From the NCBI RefSeq assembly GCF_044891285.1, contig NZ_JAUIYO010000003.1, forward strand, positions 186,001 through 250,000: a stretch of 64,000 bases of DNA, in the 5' to 3' direction. Below the pieces are notes generated by a model. It saw only the letters and a program-made list of their open reading frames with translations, had not been told where the DNA came from and did no database searches. Source of the DNA: Pseudobacillus lumedeiriae (lineage in GTDB: Bacteria > Bacillota > Bacilli > Bacillales > Domibacillaceae). Positions 42,011 through 50,052 of this stretch are shown here, piece by piece. Both the position numbers and the translations under genes were made by a program. Numbering within the stretch: the stretch's first letter is position 1; each line of letters starts with the position of its first letter.

Positions 42011-44515
42011 TTACCCACAACAATTTTTGTGTTTTTTTCCGCTTCCGCATGGGCATGGTTCGTTTCTGCCGACTGCAGGGGCTTTTCTGACTGGTTTCTT
42101 TTTCGCTTTGCTGTCTTCGTCTTCTTTTGGATTGACGGCTTGGCCTTTGGCGACTTCTTGACGCTCAAGGTTGTTGCGGATTTCAGCTTTCATCACATAT
42201 TTAGCGGCTTCTTCATTGATGGATGCGACCATGTTTTCGAACATGGCAAACCCTTCATTTTGGTATTCACGCAACGGATCGATTTGGCCGTAAGCACGCA
42301 AATGGATTCCTTGGCGCAGCTGATCCATCGCATCGATATGATTGATCCATTTCGAATCAACGGCACGAAGCAGGACGACTTTTTCGAATTCACGCATTTG
42401 CTCTTCGCCCATCTGTTCTTCTCTTTCGCTATATCGCGCTTTCACTTTCTCATAAATGACATCAATCATTTCATCCGCTTGTTTGCCCTCTAAATCAGTG
42501 AGTGTGAGTTCACTTTCACTTAATAAATTGGCATTTGCATAATCAACGATTCCTTGCATATTTAATTGTTCTTCCGACGCATTCGCAGCCAGATGTGCTC
42601 CAACCACCTGCTCAATCACTGCCAAAATCATGCCTTCTAAAATTTCACGAAGGTTTTCAGACTCCAGCACTTCATCGCGCTGTTTATAAATGATTTCCCG
42701 CTGCTGACGTAAGACATCGTCATACTCAAGCAGACGCTTACGGGCATCAAAGTTGTTGCCTTCCACACGTTTTTGAGCAGATTCCACAGCTTTACTCACC
42801 ATTTTACTTTGAATAGGCTGATCGTCATCCATTCCAAGTCTTTCCATCATGGATTTCATGTTATCAGAACCAAAACGGCGCATCAGTTCATCTTCCATGG
42901 AAAGATAAAATTGAGTAATTCCTGGGTCTCCTTGACGTCCAGAACGTCCGCGCAGCTGATTATCAATCCGGCGGGACTCATGGCGCTCGGTGCCGATCAC
43001 CGCTAGACCTCCGAGTTCCTTCACACCTTCTCCAAGCTTAATGTCCGTTCCGCGTCCGGCCATGTTTGTCGCAATTGTAATGGAACCAGGCTGACCGGCT
43101 TCCATAATGATTTCCGCTTCACGTCCATGGTTTTTCGCATTCAATACGTTATGAGGAACGCCTCGTTTAGTTAATAAAGAAGAAATTAATTCGGACGTTT
43201 CAATAGCTACTGTACCGACAAGCACTGGCTGCTTTAATTGGTACCGCTGGTAAATATCTTCGACAACCGCACGGAATTTCCCCTCCATCGAGGCATAGAT
43301 TAAATCGGACCGGTCGTCACGGGCGATCGGCCGGTTTGTTGGAATGCTGACGACTTTCATGTTGTAGATGTTGCGGAATTCTTCTTCTTCCGTCTTCGCC
43401 GTTCCTGTCATACCGGAAAGCTTTTCATACATTCGGAAAAAGTTCTGAAACGTGATCGTCGCCATCGTCATGCTTTCATTTTGAATCGGCACGCCTTCCT
43501 TCGCCTCAATCGCTTGATGAAGACCATCGCTATACCGGCGGCCTTTCATTAAACGGCCTGTAAATTGGTCAACAATGACCACTTCATCTTCCTGAACAAC
43601 GTAATCTACATCGCGCTGCATCGTGACATGCGCCTTTAGTGCTTGATTAATGTGATGGTTTAGTGTGACGTGCTTTAAATCGAACAAGTTTTCAATGCTG
43701 AACGCTTTTTCCGCCTTATTGATTCCATTTTCCGCCAACAATACACTCTTTGTTTTTTCATCGTACGTATAATCATCTTCCACTTTTAATGTACGAACGA
43801 AACTATTGGCATGGATATACAGCTGTGTCGACTTTTGTGCCTGTCCAGAAATAATGAGCGGTGTCCGCGCTTCATCAATTAAAATAGAGTCTACTTCATC
43901 GATCACGGCATAATGAAGCGGGCGCTGCACTTTATGTTCTTTATAAAGCACCATGTTATCGCGCAGATAATCGAAGCCAAGTTCATTGTTCGTTCCATAC
44001 GTAATATCCGCAGCGTAAGCTTCTTTCTTCTCTTCTTTTGATAAGCTGTTCACGTTCAGGCCAACCGTCAAACCGAGAAAATTGTAAAGCTCACCCATTT
44101 CTGCTGCGTCACGGGAAGCAAGATATTCATTGACTGTAATCACGTGAACACCTTTACCAGAGATCGCATTAAGATAAACCGGCATTGTCGCCGTTAAGGT
44201 TTTCCCTTCCCCTGTTTTCATCTCGGAAATGTTCCCTTCATGGAGGGAAATCCCCCCCATCAGCTGAACACGATACGGGTAAAGACCAAGCACACGGCGC
44301 GCCCCTTCACGCACAACCGCAAAAGCTTCTGTTAACAAGCTATCAAGTGACTCGCCTTTCGCATAACGTTCTTTGAAAACAGTAGTTTTGGCGCGAAGCT
44401 CTTCATCAGATAAACGTTCCATTTCGTCGGCTAATGCTTCGATTTTCAGCGCCATTTTTTCTAATCGCTTAACATCGCGTTTATTTGCATCAAACATCTT
44501 AGTTAATAACCCCAT
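42011..44515 (-). CDS. secA: Preprotein translocase motor ATPase
   Basis: Motor of Sec-dependent export, 834 residues. Helicase-like Walker A MKTGEGKTLTATMP, Walker B VIDEVDSILIDEARTPL, GRSGRQGDPG motif and the C-terminal zinc motif CPCGSGKKHKNCC, which binds SecB/ribosome or zinc. ATG follows AAGGAG. In B. subtilis secA and prfB form an operon; here a family A repeat array fills the gap. Confidence 0.98.
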   Translation of the reverse strand: MGLLTKMFDANKRDVKRLEKMALKIEALADEMERLSDEELRAKTTVFKERYAKGESLDSLLTEAFAVVREGARRVLGLYPYRVQLMGGISLHEGNISEMKTGEGKTLTATMPVYLNAISGKGVHVITVNEYLASRDAAEMGELYNFLGLTVGLNVNSLSKEEKKEAYAADITYGTNNELGFDYLRDNMVLYKEHKVQRPLHYAVIDEVDSILIDEARTPLIISGQAQKSTQLYIHANSFVRTLKVEDDYTYDEKTKSVLLAENGINKAEKAFSIENLFDLKHVTLNHHINQALKAHVTMQRDVDYVVQEDEVVIVDQFTGRLMKGRRYSDGLHQAIEAKEGVPIQNESMTMATITFQNFFRMYEKLSGMTGTAKTEEEEFRNIYNMKVVSIPTNRPIARDDRSDLIYASMEGKFRAVVEDIYQRYQLKQPVLVGTVAIETSELISSLLTKRGVPHNVLNAKNHGREAEIIMEAGQPGSITIATNMAGRGTDIKLGEGVKELGGLAVIGTERHESRRIDNQLRGRSGRQGDPGITQFYLSMEDELMRRFGSDNMKSMMERLGMDDDQPIQSKMVSKAVESAQKRVEGNNFDARKRLLEYDDVLRQQREIIYKQRDEVLESENLREILEGMILAVIEQVVGAHLAANASEEQLNMQGIVDYANANLLSESELTLTDLEGKQADEMIDVIYEKVKARYSEREEQMGEEQMREFEKVVLLRAVDSKWINHIDAMDQLRQGIHLRAYGQIDPLREYQNEGFAMFENMVASINEEAAKYVMKAEIRNNLERQEVAKGQAVNPKEDEDSKAKKKPVRKAPAVGRNEPCPCGSGKKHKNCCG

Positions 44516-44866
44516 CTATAGACGCTCCTTTTTACTTGTAACAAGTTCGTTCGTGAGCCTAAAAATCTTATAAAATGCCTATTTAATATTACCATTATCA
44601 TCTGCTTGAAACAACTAAACGGCATATGCGCAGGAGCCCCGCAGCAAGCATAAAACAGACGAGGGGAAATGTGGAAATAATGAAAGTGTCCAGTCCTCTG
44701 AAAGAAATATTGTCTATAAAAATATGGCTATGTTAATGATGATTCTTCCCCTCTATGTGATGGGAGAGAAAGGCGCAAGACTCCTGCAGGAAAAGCGTGT
44801 CCAAGAGATCCCCTGGCGAGCAGGCTCCCAGCAGAAAGCAACAGCACGTTTAACAAATCCAAAAAT
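44516..44866. repeat. secA upstream gap with a family B element
   Basis: About 44715-44850 is a family B copy in inverted orientation: GGCTATGTTAATGATG at one end, then GGCGCAAGACTCCTGCAGG, the core seen as CTCCTGC in other copies, and GCACGTTTAACAAATC. The rest (44516-44714) should hold the secA promoter, but I see no clear match. Confidence 0.5.
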
Positions 44867-44867
44867 A

Positions 44868-44895
44868 TAAAAACGCCCATCATAGGCGTTTTTAT
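44868..44895 (-). terminator. Terminator of the SEC-C protein gene
   Basis: AAAACGCC/GGCGTTTT with a 7-base loop, T-rich on the minus strand; the gene's stop codon lies in its left arm. Confidence 0.8.
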
Positions 44896-45956
44896 ACTTG
44901 TACAGCTTTTTCTCCTTGTTGAAGGCGTTCCTCAAGGACTACTTCCATTTCCTTCGCTCGTTTTGACAAGCTAGCGGCTGAGACGCCGAGACGAGAAGCA
45001 AGTTTGCTGTTTGAATAATCTGTTTCAACGATTTGATAAGATTGCAGAAGGGCATATAGAGCCGCTGTATAAATTTCCGGTTTGCGAATGGTCGGATTTT
45101 CCTTTTGACAGTACACGTTCCATAGGAGTACAGCGGTTTGCTGTCTTAACTCTCCTATCCCTTCTTCCTGTAAAAAGGCAAGTAAATGGTCAGCTGTTTT
45201 TTCTTGCGATTCCTTGTTCCACGTCAATTCACCGTAATCAACTGACTGTTCTTCACCCTGTTTTTGTGCATCGTATATAACGAAGATCCCTTCCAATATA
45301 GATAGCCAATCTTTAGCTAAAAACTCTTGCGAACTCGTTTCTTCGGCCTGTTCAAACTGAGATACGAGCCACTTTTCAGCTTGTGGCACTAATTGTTTTT
45401 CGAAGTGGAAATCAATCATAAAGAATGTGTGCTCTTTTTCAAACGGCAGTAATCCTCCCACTACGAACACACCTTCAATCGGCAGCTGTCGGCGCGCACG
45501 AATAGACACGGTTTCCCGCGATAATACGTCTTCCACCTTATATACGTTGTCTTGAATCTCTTTCACAGCACCAGCAATAAACTTTACGCGGGGCCATGTA
45601 AGGAAGATCGCTCTCGTCCGCTCTCTTTTCACCGACGAAGCACGGTGGGCAACGAATTCCTCAAGTATCGTTCGTCCATTTTTCACAGGTTTCGTTAAAA
45701 TAAACCAGATCTCAAAAGCCACTAGATAGACCTGTGGATCTTTGCGCAGCGCTTCGTATGTATGTAAAAGCGATTGAAACTGCTTCTTCATTTCATATGA
45801 ATAATGTTCCATTGCGTAATCGATAAGCTCACGCTGCAGGCTTTCAAGCTCCTCCTGCATCACTCCATGTATGGCCGAGCCTTCTACTCTTCCACAGCAC
45901 TTCTTGAACTTTTTCCCGCTTCCGCATGGACATGGCTCATTCCGTCCAATTGACAT
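44892..45956 (-). CDS. SEC-C motif protein with C-terminal helix-turn-helix
   Basis: A 354-residue soluble protein. The N-terminal RNEPCPCGSGKKFKKCCG is a SEC-C zinc motif almost identical to the SecA tail encoded next door. The middle (about 30-290) is helical without a recognised family. The C-terminus (NSKLASRLGVSAASLSKRAKEM) is a helix-turn-helix very like that of the YvcD-type TPR protein at 2 kb. SEC-C motifs bind zinc and often the ribosome or SecB. Proximity to secA suggests a secretion or translation link, but function is unknown. ATG follows GGAGGAG. Confidence 0.75.
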   Translation of the reverse strand: MSIGRNEPCPCGSGKKFKKCCGRVEGSAIHGVMQEELESLQRELIDYAMEHYSYEMKKQFQSLLHTYEALRKDPQVYLVAFEIWFILTKPVKNGRTILEEFVAHRASSVKRERTRAIFLTWPRVKFIAGAVKEIQDNVYKVEDVLSRETVSIRARRQLPIEGVFVVGGLLPFEKEHTFFMIDFHFEKQLVPQAEKWLVSQFEQAEETSSQEFLAKDWLSILEGIFVIYDAQKQGEEQSVDYGELTWNKESQEKTADHLLAFLQEEGIGELRQQTAVLLWNVYCQKENPTIRKPEIYTAALYALLQSYQIVETDYSNSKLASRLGVSAASLSKRAKEMEVVLEERLQQGEKAVQV

Positions 45957-46053
45957 GAATTTACTCCTCCCTTTGGATCACCAAACTCTTCCTCTATCTT
46001 AACACGAATTGTCAACCCACAACAGGAAAGGCGAAAAGAGCCCCTTCCTTGAA

Positions 46054-46088
46054 TAAAAAATCCCGCCATTAGCAAACAGCGGGATTGT
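46054..46088 (-). terminator. hpf terminator
   Basis: AATCCCGC/GCGGGATT stem, then TTTTT on the minus strand, about ten bases after the hpf stop. Confidence 0.8.
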
Positions 46089-46098
46089 CGATCGTTAA

Positions 46099-46659
46099 TT
46101 AGTTTGTTTCGATTAAGCCATATTTTCCATCTTTTCGTTTGTATACAATATTTGTTGCATTGCTTTCTGCATCTGTGTAAATAAAAAAGTTATGTCCTAG
46201 GAGGTTCATTTGCAGAACAGCTTCTTCAGAATCCATTGGTTTCAAATCAAATTGCTTCGTACGAACAATAGCCAATTCATCCGTTTCTTCTTCTACCCCT
46301 GTTGATGCGATTTCACTTTGTGCAATCGTAAAATAATCTTGGGTGTCGCCTTTTTCACGAAACTTGCGATTTACCTTTGTTTTATGTTTACGGATTTGAC
46401 GCTCTAATTTATCGACAATTAAATCAATGCCCGCATACATATCTTCATTTCGTTCTTCGGCTCGAAGCACAAGATCTTTCATCGGAATCGTGATTTCAAC
46501 TTTTGCACTTTTGTCATGGTATACTCTCAAGTTGACATGAACAGTAGCATTTGGAGATTCGATAAAATATCTTTCTAATTTGTTGACCTTTTTCTCAATG
46601 TATTCACGAATCGCCGGAGTGACTTCAATGTTTTCACCGCGGATGCTGTAGTCTAACAT
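46099..46659 (-). CDS. hpf: Long-form ribosome hibernation promoting factor
   Basis: A 186-residue protein: N-terminal S30AE/HPF domain (about 1-100) that binds the decoding centre, a linker, and a C-terminal dimerisation domain (about 125-183, FDLKPMDSEEAVLQMNLLGHNFF) that joins two 70S ribosomes into a 100S dimer. This is the long form (YvyD in B. subtilis, SigB/SigH controlled). AAAGGAGG precedes ATG. Confidence 0.95.
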   Translation of the reverse strand: MLDYSIRGENIEVTPAIREYIEKKVNKLERYFIESPNATVHVNLRVYHDKSAKVEITIPMKDLVLRAEERNEDMYAGIDLIVDKLERQIRKHKTKVNRKFREKGDTQDYFTIAQSEIASTGVEEETDELAIVRTKQFDLKPMDSEEAVLQMNLLGHNFFIYTDAESNATNIVYKRKDGKYGLIETN

Positions 46660-46917
46660 GTAGACTCCTCCTTTACAAATAGCTATGCTTATATATTTCT
46701 CCTTCCCTTTAAAAACTCCTGCTTAACCTTATAAAAACATTTGTCAAAACTGTAATAAGTGATGTGTATGTTCATTTCTACTTTTTTCACATCCAGGTAT
46801 TCCTGCTGCTGAGTCATGAAATATTGGCATTGATTCATGATATTCTACCGCTAAGCCATGAAACTCCCCATTAAAAAAGCGAGCCGGCAGAAAGCGGTTC
46901 GCTTAGATTACAGACAC
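46660..46917. repeat. hpf upstream region with a short tandem array
   Basis: 46810-46870 holds three imperfect units of about 22 bases built on (G/C)ATGAAA: GAGTCATGAAATATT, GATTCATGATATTC, AAGCCATGAAACTCC. A TTGACA lies at about 46741 on the minus strand but no good -10 partner was found, so the hpf promoter is not called. Confidence 0.5.
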
Positions 46918-47029
46918 CTTCAGGCTGATTGAAAACGTTTGTCTTTCCAAGCGCGAAGCCTGACGAGGAGCAAAGTGACCATAAGGGTCATGAGCACCGA
47001 AGAAAGCGGGCGTTTATCAACAGCCTGAA
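46918..47029 (-). repeat. Family C element, copy 2
   Basis: CTTCAGGCTGATTGAAAACG at the left and AACAGCCTGAA at the right form inverted ends. It is the reverse complement of the 720-850 copy over nearly its full length, minus about 18 bases. It lies 29 bases after the fliT stop. Confidence 0.75.
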
Positions 47030-47058
47030 TGAACCAGCGGAAGGCGGTTCACTCGCAG

Positions 47059-47403
47059 TCAATTCTTTTTATCATAAAAAACACCGTCCAATTGCACCGA
47101 TGCATATGGATTCACGTATTTATCTACGGAATCTTTTTTCTTCGTTAAGCTTTTCATATCTTTTTGAATCTCTTCTTTTATTTTTTTTAACCGAATCTCG
47201 ATGACCGCATTGCGCTTAAGGATTTCCCGCCCGATCAGCTGCTCTTCTTCTGTAAAAGGCGGCTTGATACTTATAAGAAGCTCCTGTCTTTTTTCGAGAA
47301 GCTCTTCGATGGCCGCTATCGTCTGATCACGGTCAGCTGATGGATCATTGACTAATCCAAACAGCTTTGCTGTTAGATCAAAACAAGCTTTTACTGTCGA
47401 CAT
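47059..47403 (-). CDS. fliT: Flagellar chaperone FliT
   Basis: A 114-residue helical protein (AAIEELLEKRQELLISIK, then EIRLKKIKEEIQKDM) directly behind fliS with a TAATG overlap. In B. subtilis FliT is the chaperone of the filament cap FliD. No fliD is found at this locus, so its client is missing here. Assignment rests mainly on context and helical pattern. Confidence 0.75.
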   Translation of the reverse strand: MSTVKACFDLTAKLFGLVNDPSADRDQTIAAIEELLEKRQELLISIKPPFTEEEQLIGREILKRNAVIEIRLKKIKEEIQKDMKSLTKKKDSVDKYVNPYASVQLDGVFYDKKN

Positions 47404-47807
47404 TACGCCTGACCACCTGCATTAGCATGCTGCAGCTGACGATTTTTCTGGATAACTTCTTTCCAAGTATCACGGAACTCTGTCACAAATCCTTCCACTT
47501 CTTCTAAAATAGATACGTCACTTTTAATATTCGCTTCGATTAAACGGCGGTTCAAGTAGTCATATAAAGACAACAGGTTTTCGGATACACCAACATCCAT
47601 ATTCAGCGTCACCATCAGCTCTTGAATGATGGCCTGCGCTTTTTGAATGTTTGTATTTTTCATCTCAATATTTTGGTCAGCAATGGCTTTCTTTGCTTGA
47701 TTTATGAATTTTAAACAGCCGTTATATAACATCAATGTCAGCTCACCCGGTGAAGCCGTCGTTACAGCATTGTTTGAATAGGTTTGATAAGGGTTTTTCA
47801 TTGCCAT
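47403..47807 (-). CDS. fliS: Flagellin export chaperone FliS
   Basis: A 134-residue four-helix protein. N-terminal NPYQTYSNNAVTTASPGELTLMLYNG is the FliS hallmark, with SLYDYLNRRLIEANIK further on. It binds the flagellin C-terminus and prevents early polymerisation, and in B. subtilis also acts on FliW. AAAGGAG precedes ATG. Neither hag nor fliD is next to it. Confidence 0.93.
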   Translation of the reverse strand: MAMKNPYQTYSNNAVTTASPGELTLMLYNGCLKFINQAKKAIADQNIEMKNTNIQKAQAIIQELMVTLNMDVGVSENLLSLYDYLNRRLIEANIKSDVSILEEVEGFVTEFRDTWKEVIQKNRQLQHANAGGQA

Positions 47808-47945
47808 GAAAAAACACTCCTTTACAGATTACTAGAATTAATTTGTGAAAAAAAAGATGTTCCGTTGAATTACTTACTCACTCCGCCCGCTGCCGCAAAT
47901 GAACAATCATCGTGACCTTCATTCTTTCAGTTATAGCGACGTTTT

Positions 47946-48284
47946 TCAGATCTTTCTATCTACTAAAATTCCTAAATACTCCTTCATAGCTGCATACATA
48001 TCAAGCAGTTTCTTCGCCGGAATCTCCTTAATCACCTCATGAGTCACATCGTCCACCATTGTCACATAGTATTCTTCGAGCTTTTCATGAAATTCAAATT
48101 TCAAATGGGTATTCGATGGTTTCAGGAAATCGTTCATACCCAGCACGATTTTTTCCATCTCCTCTTTATTTAGCTGAGGCTGCATCTTATTTAATAGATC
48201 ATTCATTTGCCGGTCACTATCCGGTTGACTCGTCCGATGAACAGATGGAACTATCGGATTTATCCCATTTACCTTTTCTATCAT
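47946..48284 (-). CDS. flaG: FlaG family flagellar protein (YvyC)
   Basis: A 112-residue FlaG protein: disordered N-terminus then LKFEFHEKLEEYYVTMVDD and VIKEIPAKKLLDMYAAMKEY, the family core. FlaG influences filament length. In B. subtilis the order is flaG-fliD-fliS-fliT; here only 138 bases separate flaG and fliS, so fliD has been lost from the middle. Confidence 0.9.
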   Translation of the reverse strand: MIEKVNGINPIVPSVHRTSQPDSDRQMNDLLNKMQPQLNKEEMEKIVLGMNDFLKPSNTHLKFEFHEKLEEYYVTMVDDVTHEVIKEIPAKKLLDMYAAMKEYLGILVDRKI

Positions 48285-48389
48285 TCCTTACCGCCCCTTC
48301 CCCCATGTATGTGCTATTAGTTATATCGGAAGAAGCTGACAGTTTTTAATAACAGAATCACTTATAAGATCATGCAAAAATAGCCGCCA

Positions 48390-48596
48390 TCATCCCTCTT
48401 CTGTTAGATAGATATGCTGCACACGACCCACTTGTCCATCTTGAAGCCTCACTTTAATTCCATGCGGATGAGAACTTGAGTTTGTTAAAATATCTTTAAC
48501 AATGCCCGTCGTTCTCTTTCCCGTTCTCTGATCCTGCTTCAGCACAATATCCACTTTTAATCCCGCTTTGATGTCTTTACGGTTTTTCCCACTCAT
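48390..48596 (-). CDS. ywbE: YwbE family protein (DUF2196)
   Basis: A 68-residue protein: RKDIKAGLKVDIVLKQDQRT, then GKRTTGIVKDILTNSSSHPH and GIKVRLQDGQVGRVQ. This beta-rich pattern is the YwbE family, found widely with unknown function; it may bind nucleic acid. Single gene. Confidence 0.88.
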   Translation of the reverse strand: MSGKNRKDIKAGLKVDIVLKQDQRTGKRTTGIVKDILTNSSSHPHGIKVRLQDGQVGRVQHIYLTEEG

Positions 48597-48777
48597 TCAT
48601 TAAAACCCCTTTCTCCTGATTATGCCTTTTCTAACTATAGTCGATTCTTGATCCCATTCATACCAACAACCATAGAAGTTACATCATTTAAACAAGTCAG
48701 AATTAGTTCTAAACACCTAATTAATCTTGAGACACAAGTAATTATTATAAATAAAATCGTTAAAGGAGAACACTCAC

Positions 48778-49326
48778 TTGAATATACATCATTTTACAGC
48801 AAAAAAAAGAAATGGAGATCAAATTGGATTGAAAGAATATGCTGGAAAGGTATTGCTTATTGTCAACACGGCCAGCAAGTGTGCCTTTACACCCCAATTT
48901 GAAGACTTGCAAAAGCTATACATACGTTACAAGGAAAAAGGCCTCGAAATCCTCGGTTTTCCGTGCAATTAGTTCGGCGGCCAAGAGCCTGGCAACAACA
49001 ACGAAGCAGCAGAGTTTTGCCAATTAAATTACGGGGTTACCTTCCCCATATTATCGAAAACAGAAGTGAACGGGGACGGTGCTGACCCGCTATTCCAATT
49101 TTTAAGAGACGCAGCCCCATTCCGCGGATTTAATGAGTCTAACATCCATGAAAAACTATTAAAATTGATGATTACTGACAAAAACCCCGAGTGGCTGATC
49201 GGAAACTCCATCAAATGGAATTTCACTAAATTTCTTATCGATCCAAATGGCAATGTCGTTAAAAGATTCGAACCTTCAGACCTTTCCTCTTCGTTGGAGC
49301 AAGAAATAGAAAAACTTTTAATGTAA
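48778..49326 (+). pseudogene. Glutathione-peroxidase family gene split by one amber codon
   Basis: TTG start nine bases after AAGGAG. The reading frame covers the whole GPx/BsaA family: peroxidatic Cys in NTASKCAFTPQ, then GFPCN-stop-FGGQEPG, then WNFTKFLIDPNGNVVKRF. The single TAG at 48970-48972 replaces the Gln of PCNQFGGQEPG; CAG to TAG is one transition. That Gln belongs to the catalytic tetrad. Nothing else is damaged, so the mutation is recent, or the codon is read through, or it is a sequence error. A restart at ATG after the stop would lack the active Cys. The enzyme would reduce peroxides with thioredoxin. Confidence 0.88.
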
Positions 49327-49419
49327 TCATCCCTAAAAAGATGGAGAATCTCAATTGTGATAACATGTAGAAGCAGAAACTCCTACATCAAACAGGGAGA
49401 AATTGAAGGGGTGCAGCTT

Positions 49420-49896
49420 GTGAACAAAAGTTGGATTATTCTTAAGGATTGTGTGCGGGATGAATGGCTCGATCACAACGGCCATATGAATGACGCTGAG
49501 TATGCACGCGTATTCAGCTGGGCAGGGTTTAATTGGATGAATGAGGTCGGCTTTAATGAAGAATTCCGCCAAAAGCATCAATACACCATGTTCACTCTGG
49601 AAAGTCACATTTGTTACTTAGCAGAAATGATGCCGAATGAATCGTTTGAAGTGACGTTACAATTGCTTGATTACGATGAAAAGCGCGCTCACTTTTTCTT
49701 TGAACTGTTCGGTGAAGGCGGAAAGCGGGCAGCGACATGTGAACAGCTGCTCATGGGCATCGACAAACAAAAGCGCCGTTCCGCCCCATTTCCTGCCGAA
49801 CTCTTTGAAAAAATGGAGTGGCTGGCCAAACAGCAGGAAAGTCTTCCTAAACCGAAAGAAGCAGGAAGAACAGTTGGTATTCGCCGAAAGAAATAG
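49420..49896 (+). CDS. Hot-dog thioesterase, betainyl-CoA/acyl-CoA type
   Basis: A 158-residue protein with DEWLDHNGHMNDAEYARVF, the 4-hydroxybenzoyl-CoA-thioesterase signature (Asp-His-x-Gly-His-Met), and FTLESHICYLAEM. It most resembles the thioesterase domain joined to carnitine dehydrogenase (betainyl-CoA thioesterase). I chose GTG 49420 after AAGGGGTG; starts at 49411 or 49357 would lengthen it. The BCCT carrier at 63 kb would fit betaine/carnitine use, but they are far apart. Substrate uncertain. Confidence 0.72.
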   Translation: MNKSWIILKDCVRDEWLDHNGHMNDAEYARVFSWAGFNWMNEVGFNEEFRQKHQYTMFTLESHICYLAEMMPNESFEVTLQLLDYDEKRAHFFFELFGEGGKRAATCEQLLMGIDKQKRRSAPFPAELFEKMEWLAKQQESLPKPKEAGRTVGIRRKK

Positions 49897-49990
49897 TTCT
49901 TTCGGCAGAGAATGTTCAAAATAGGATTCTTCTACTTTTTTGCTAGGCTAGTGCCCTGCATATACCAATGTGCAATTTTTCTATCCATCG

Positions 49991-50034
49991 CAAAAAGGGC
50001 TGCTTAATCGTTGTCGATTAAAACAGCCCTTCCT
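49991..50034. terminator. Bidirectional terminator
   Basis: AAGGGCTG..TTAATCG/CGATTAA..CAGCCCTT with a 4-base loop, between converging thioesterase and APC permease genes. Confidence 0.8.
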
Positions 50035-50052
50035 TCATGATAAGCCTGCTAT

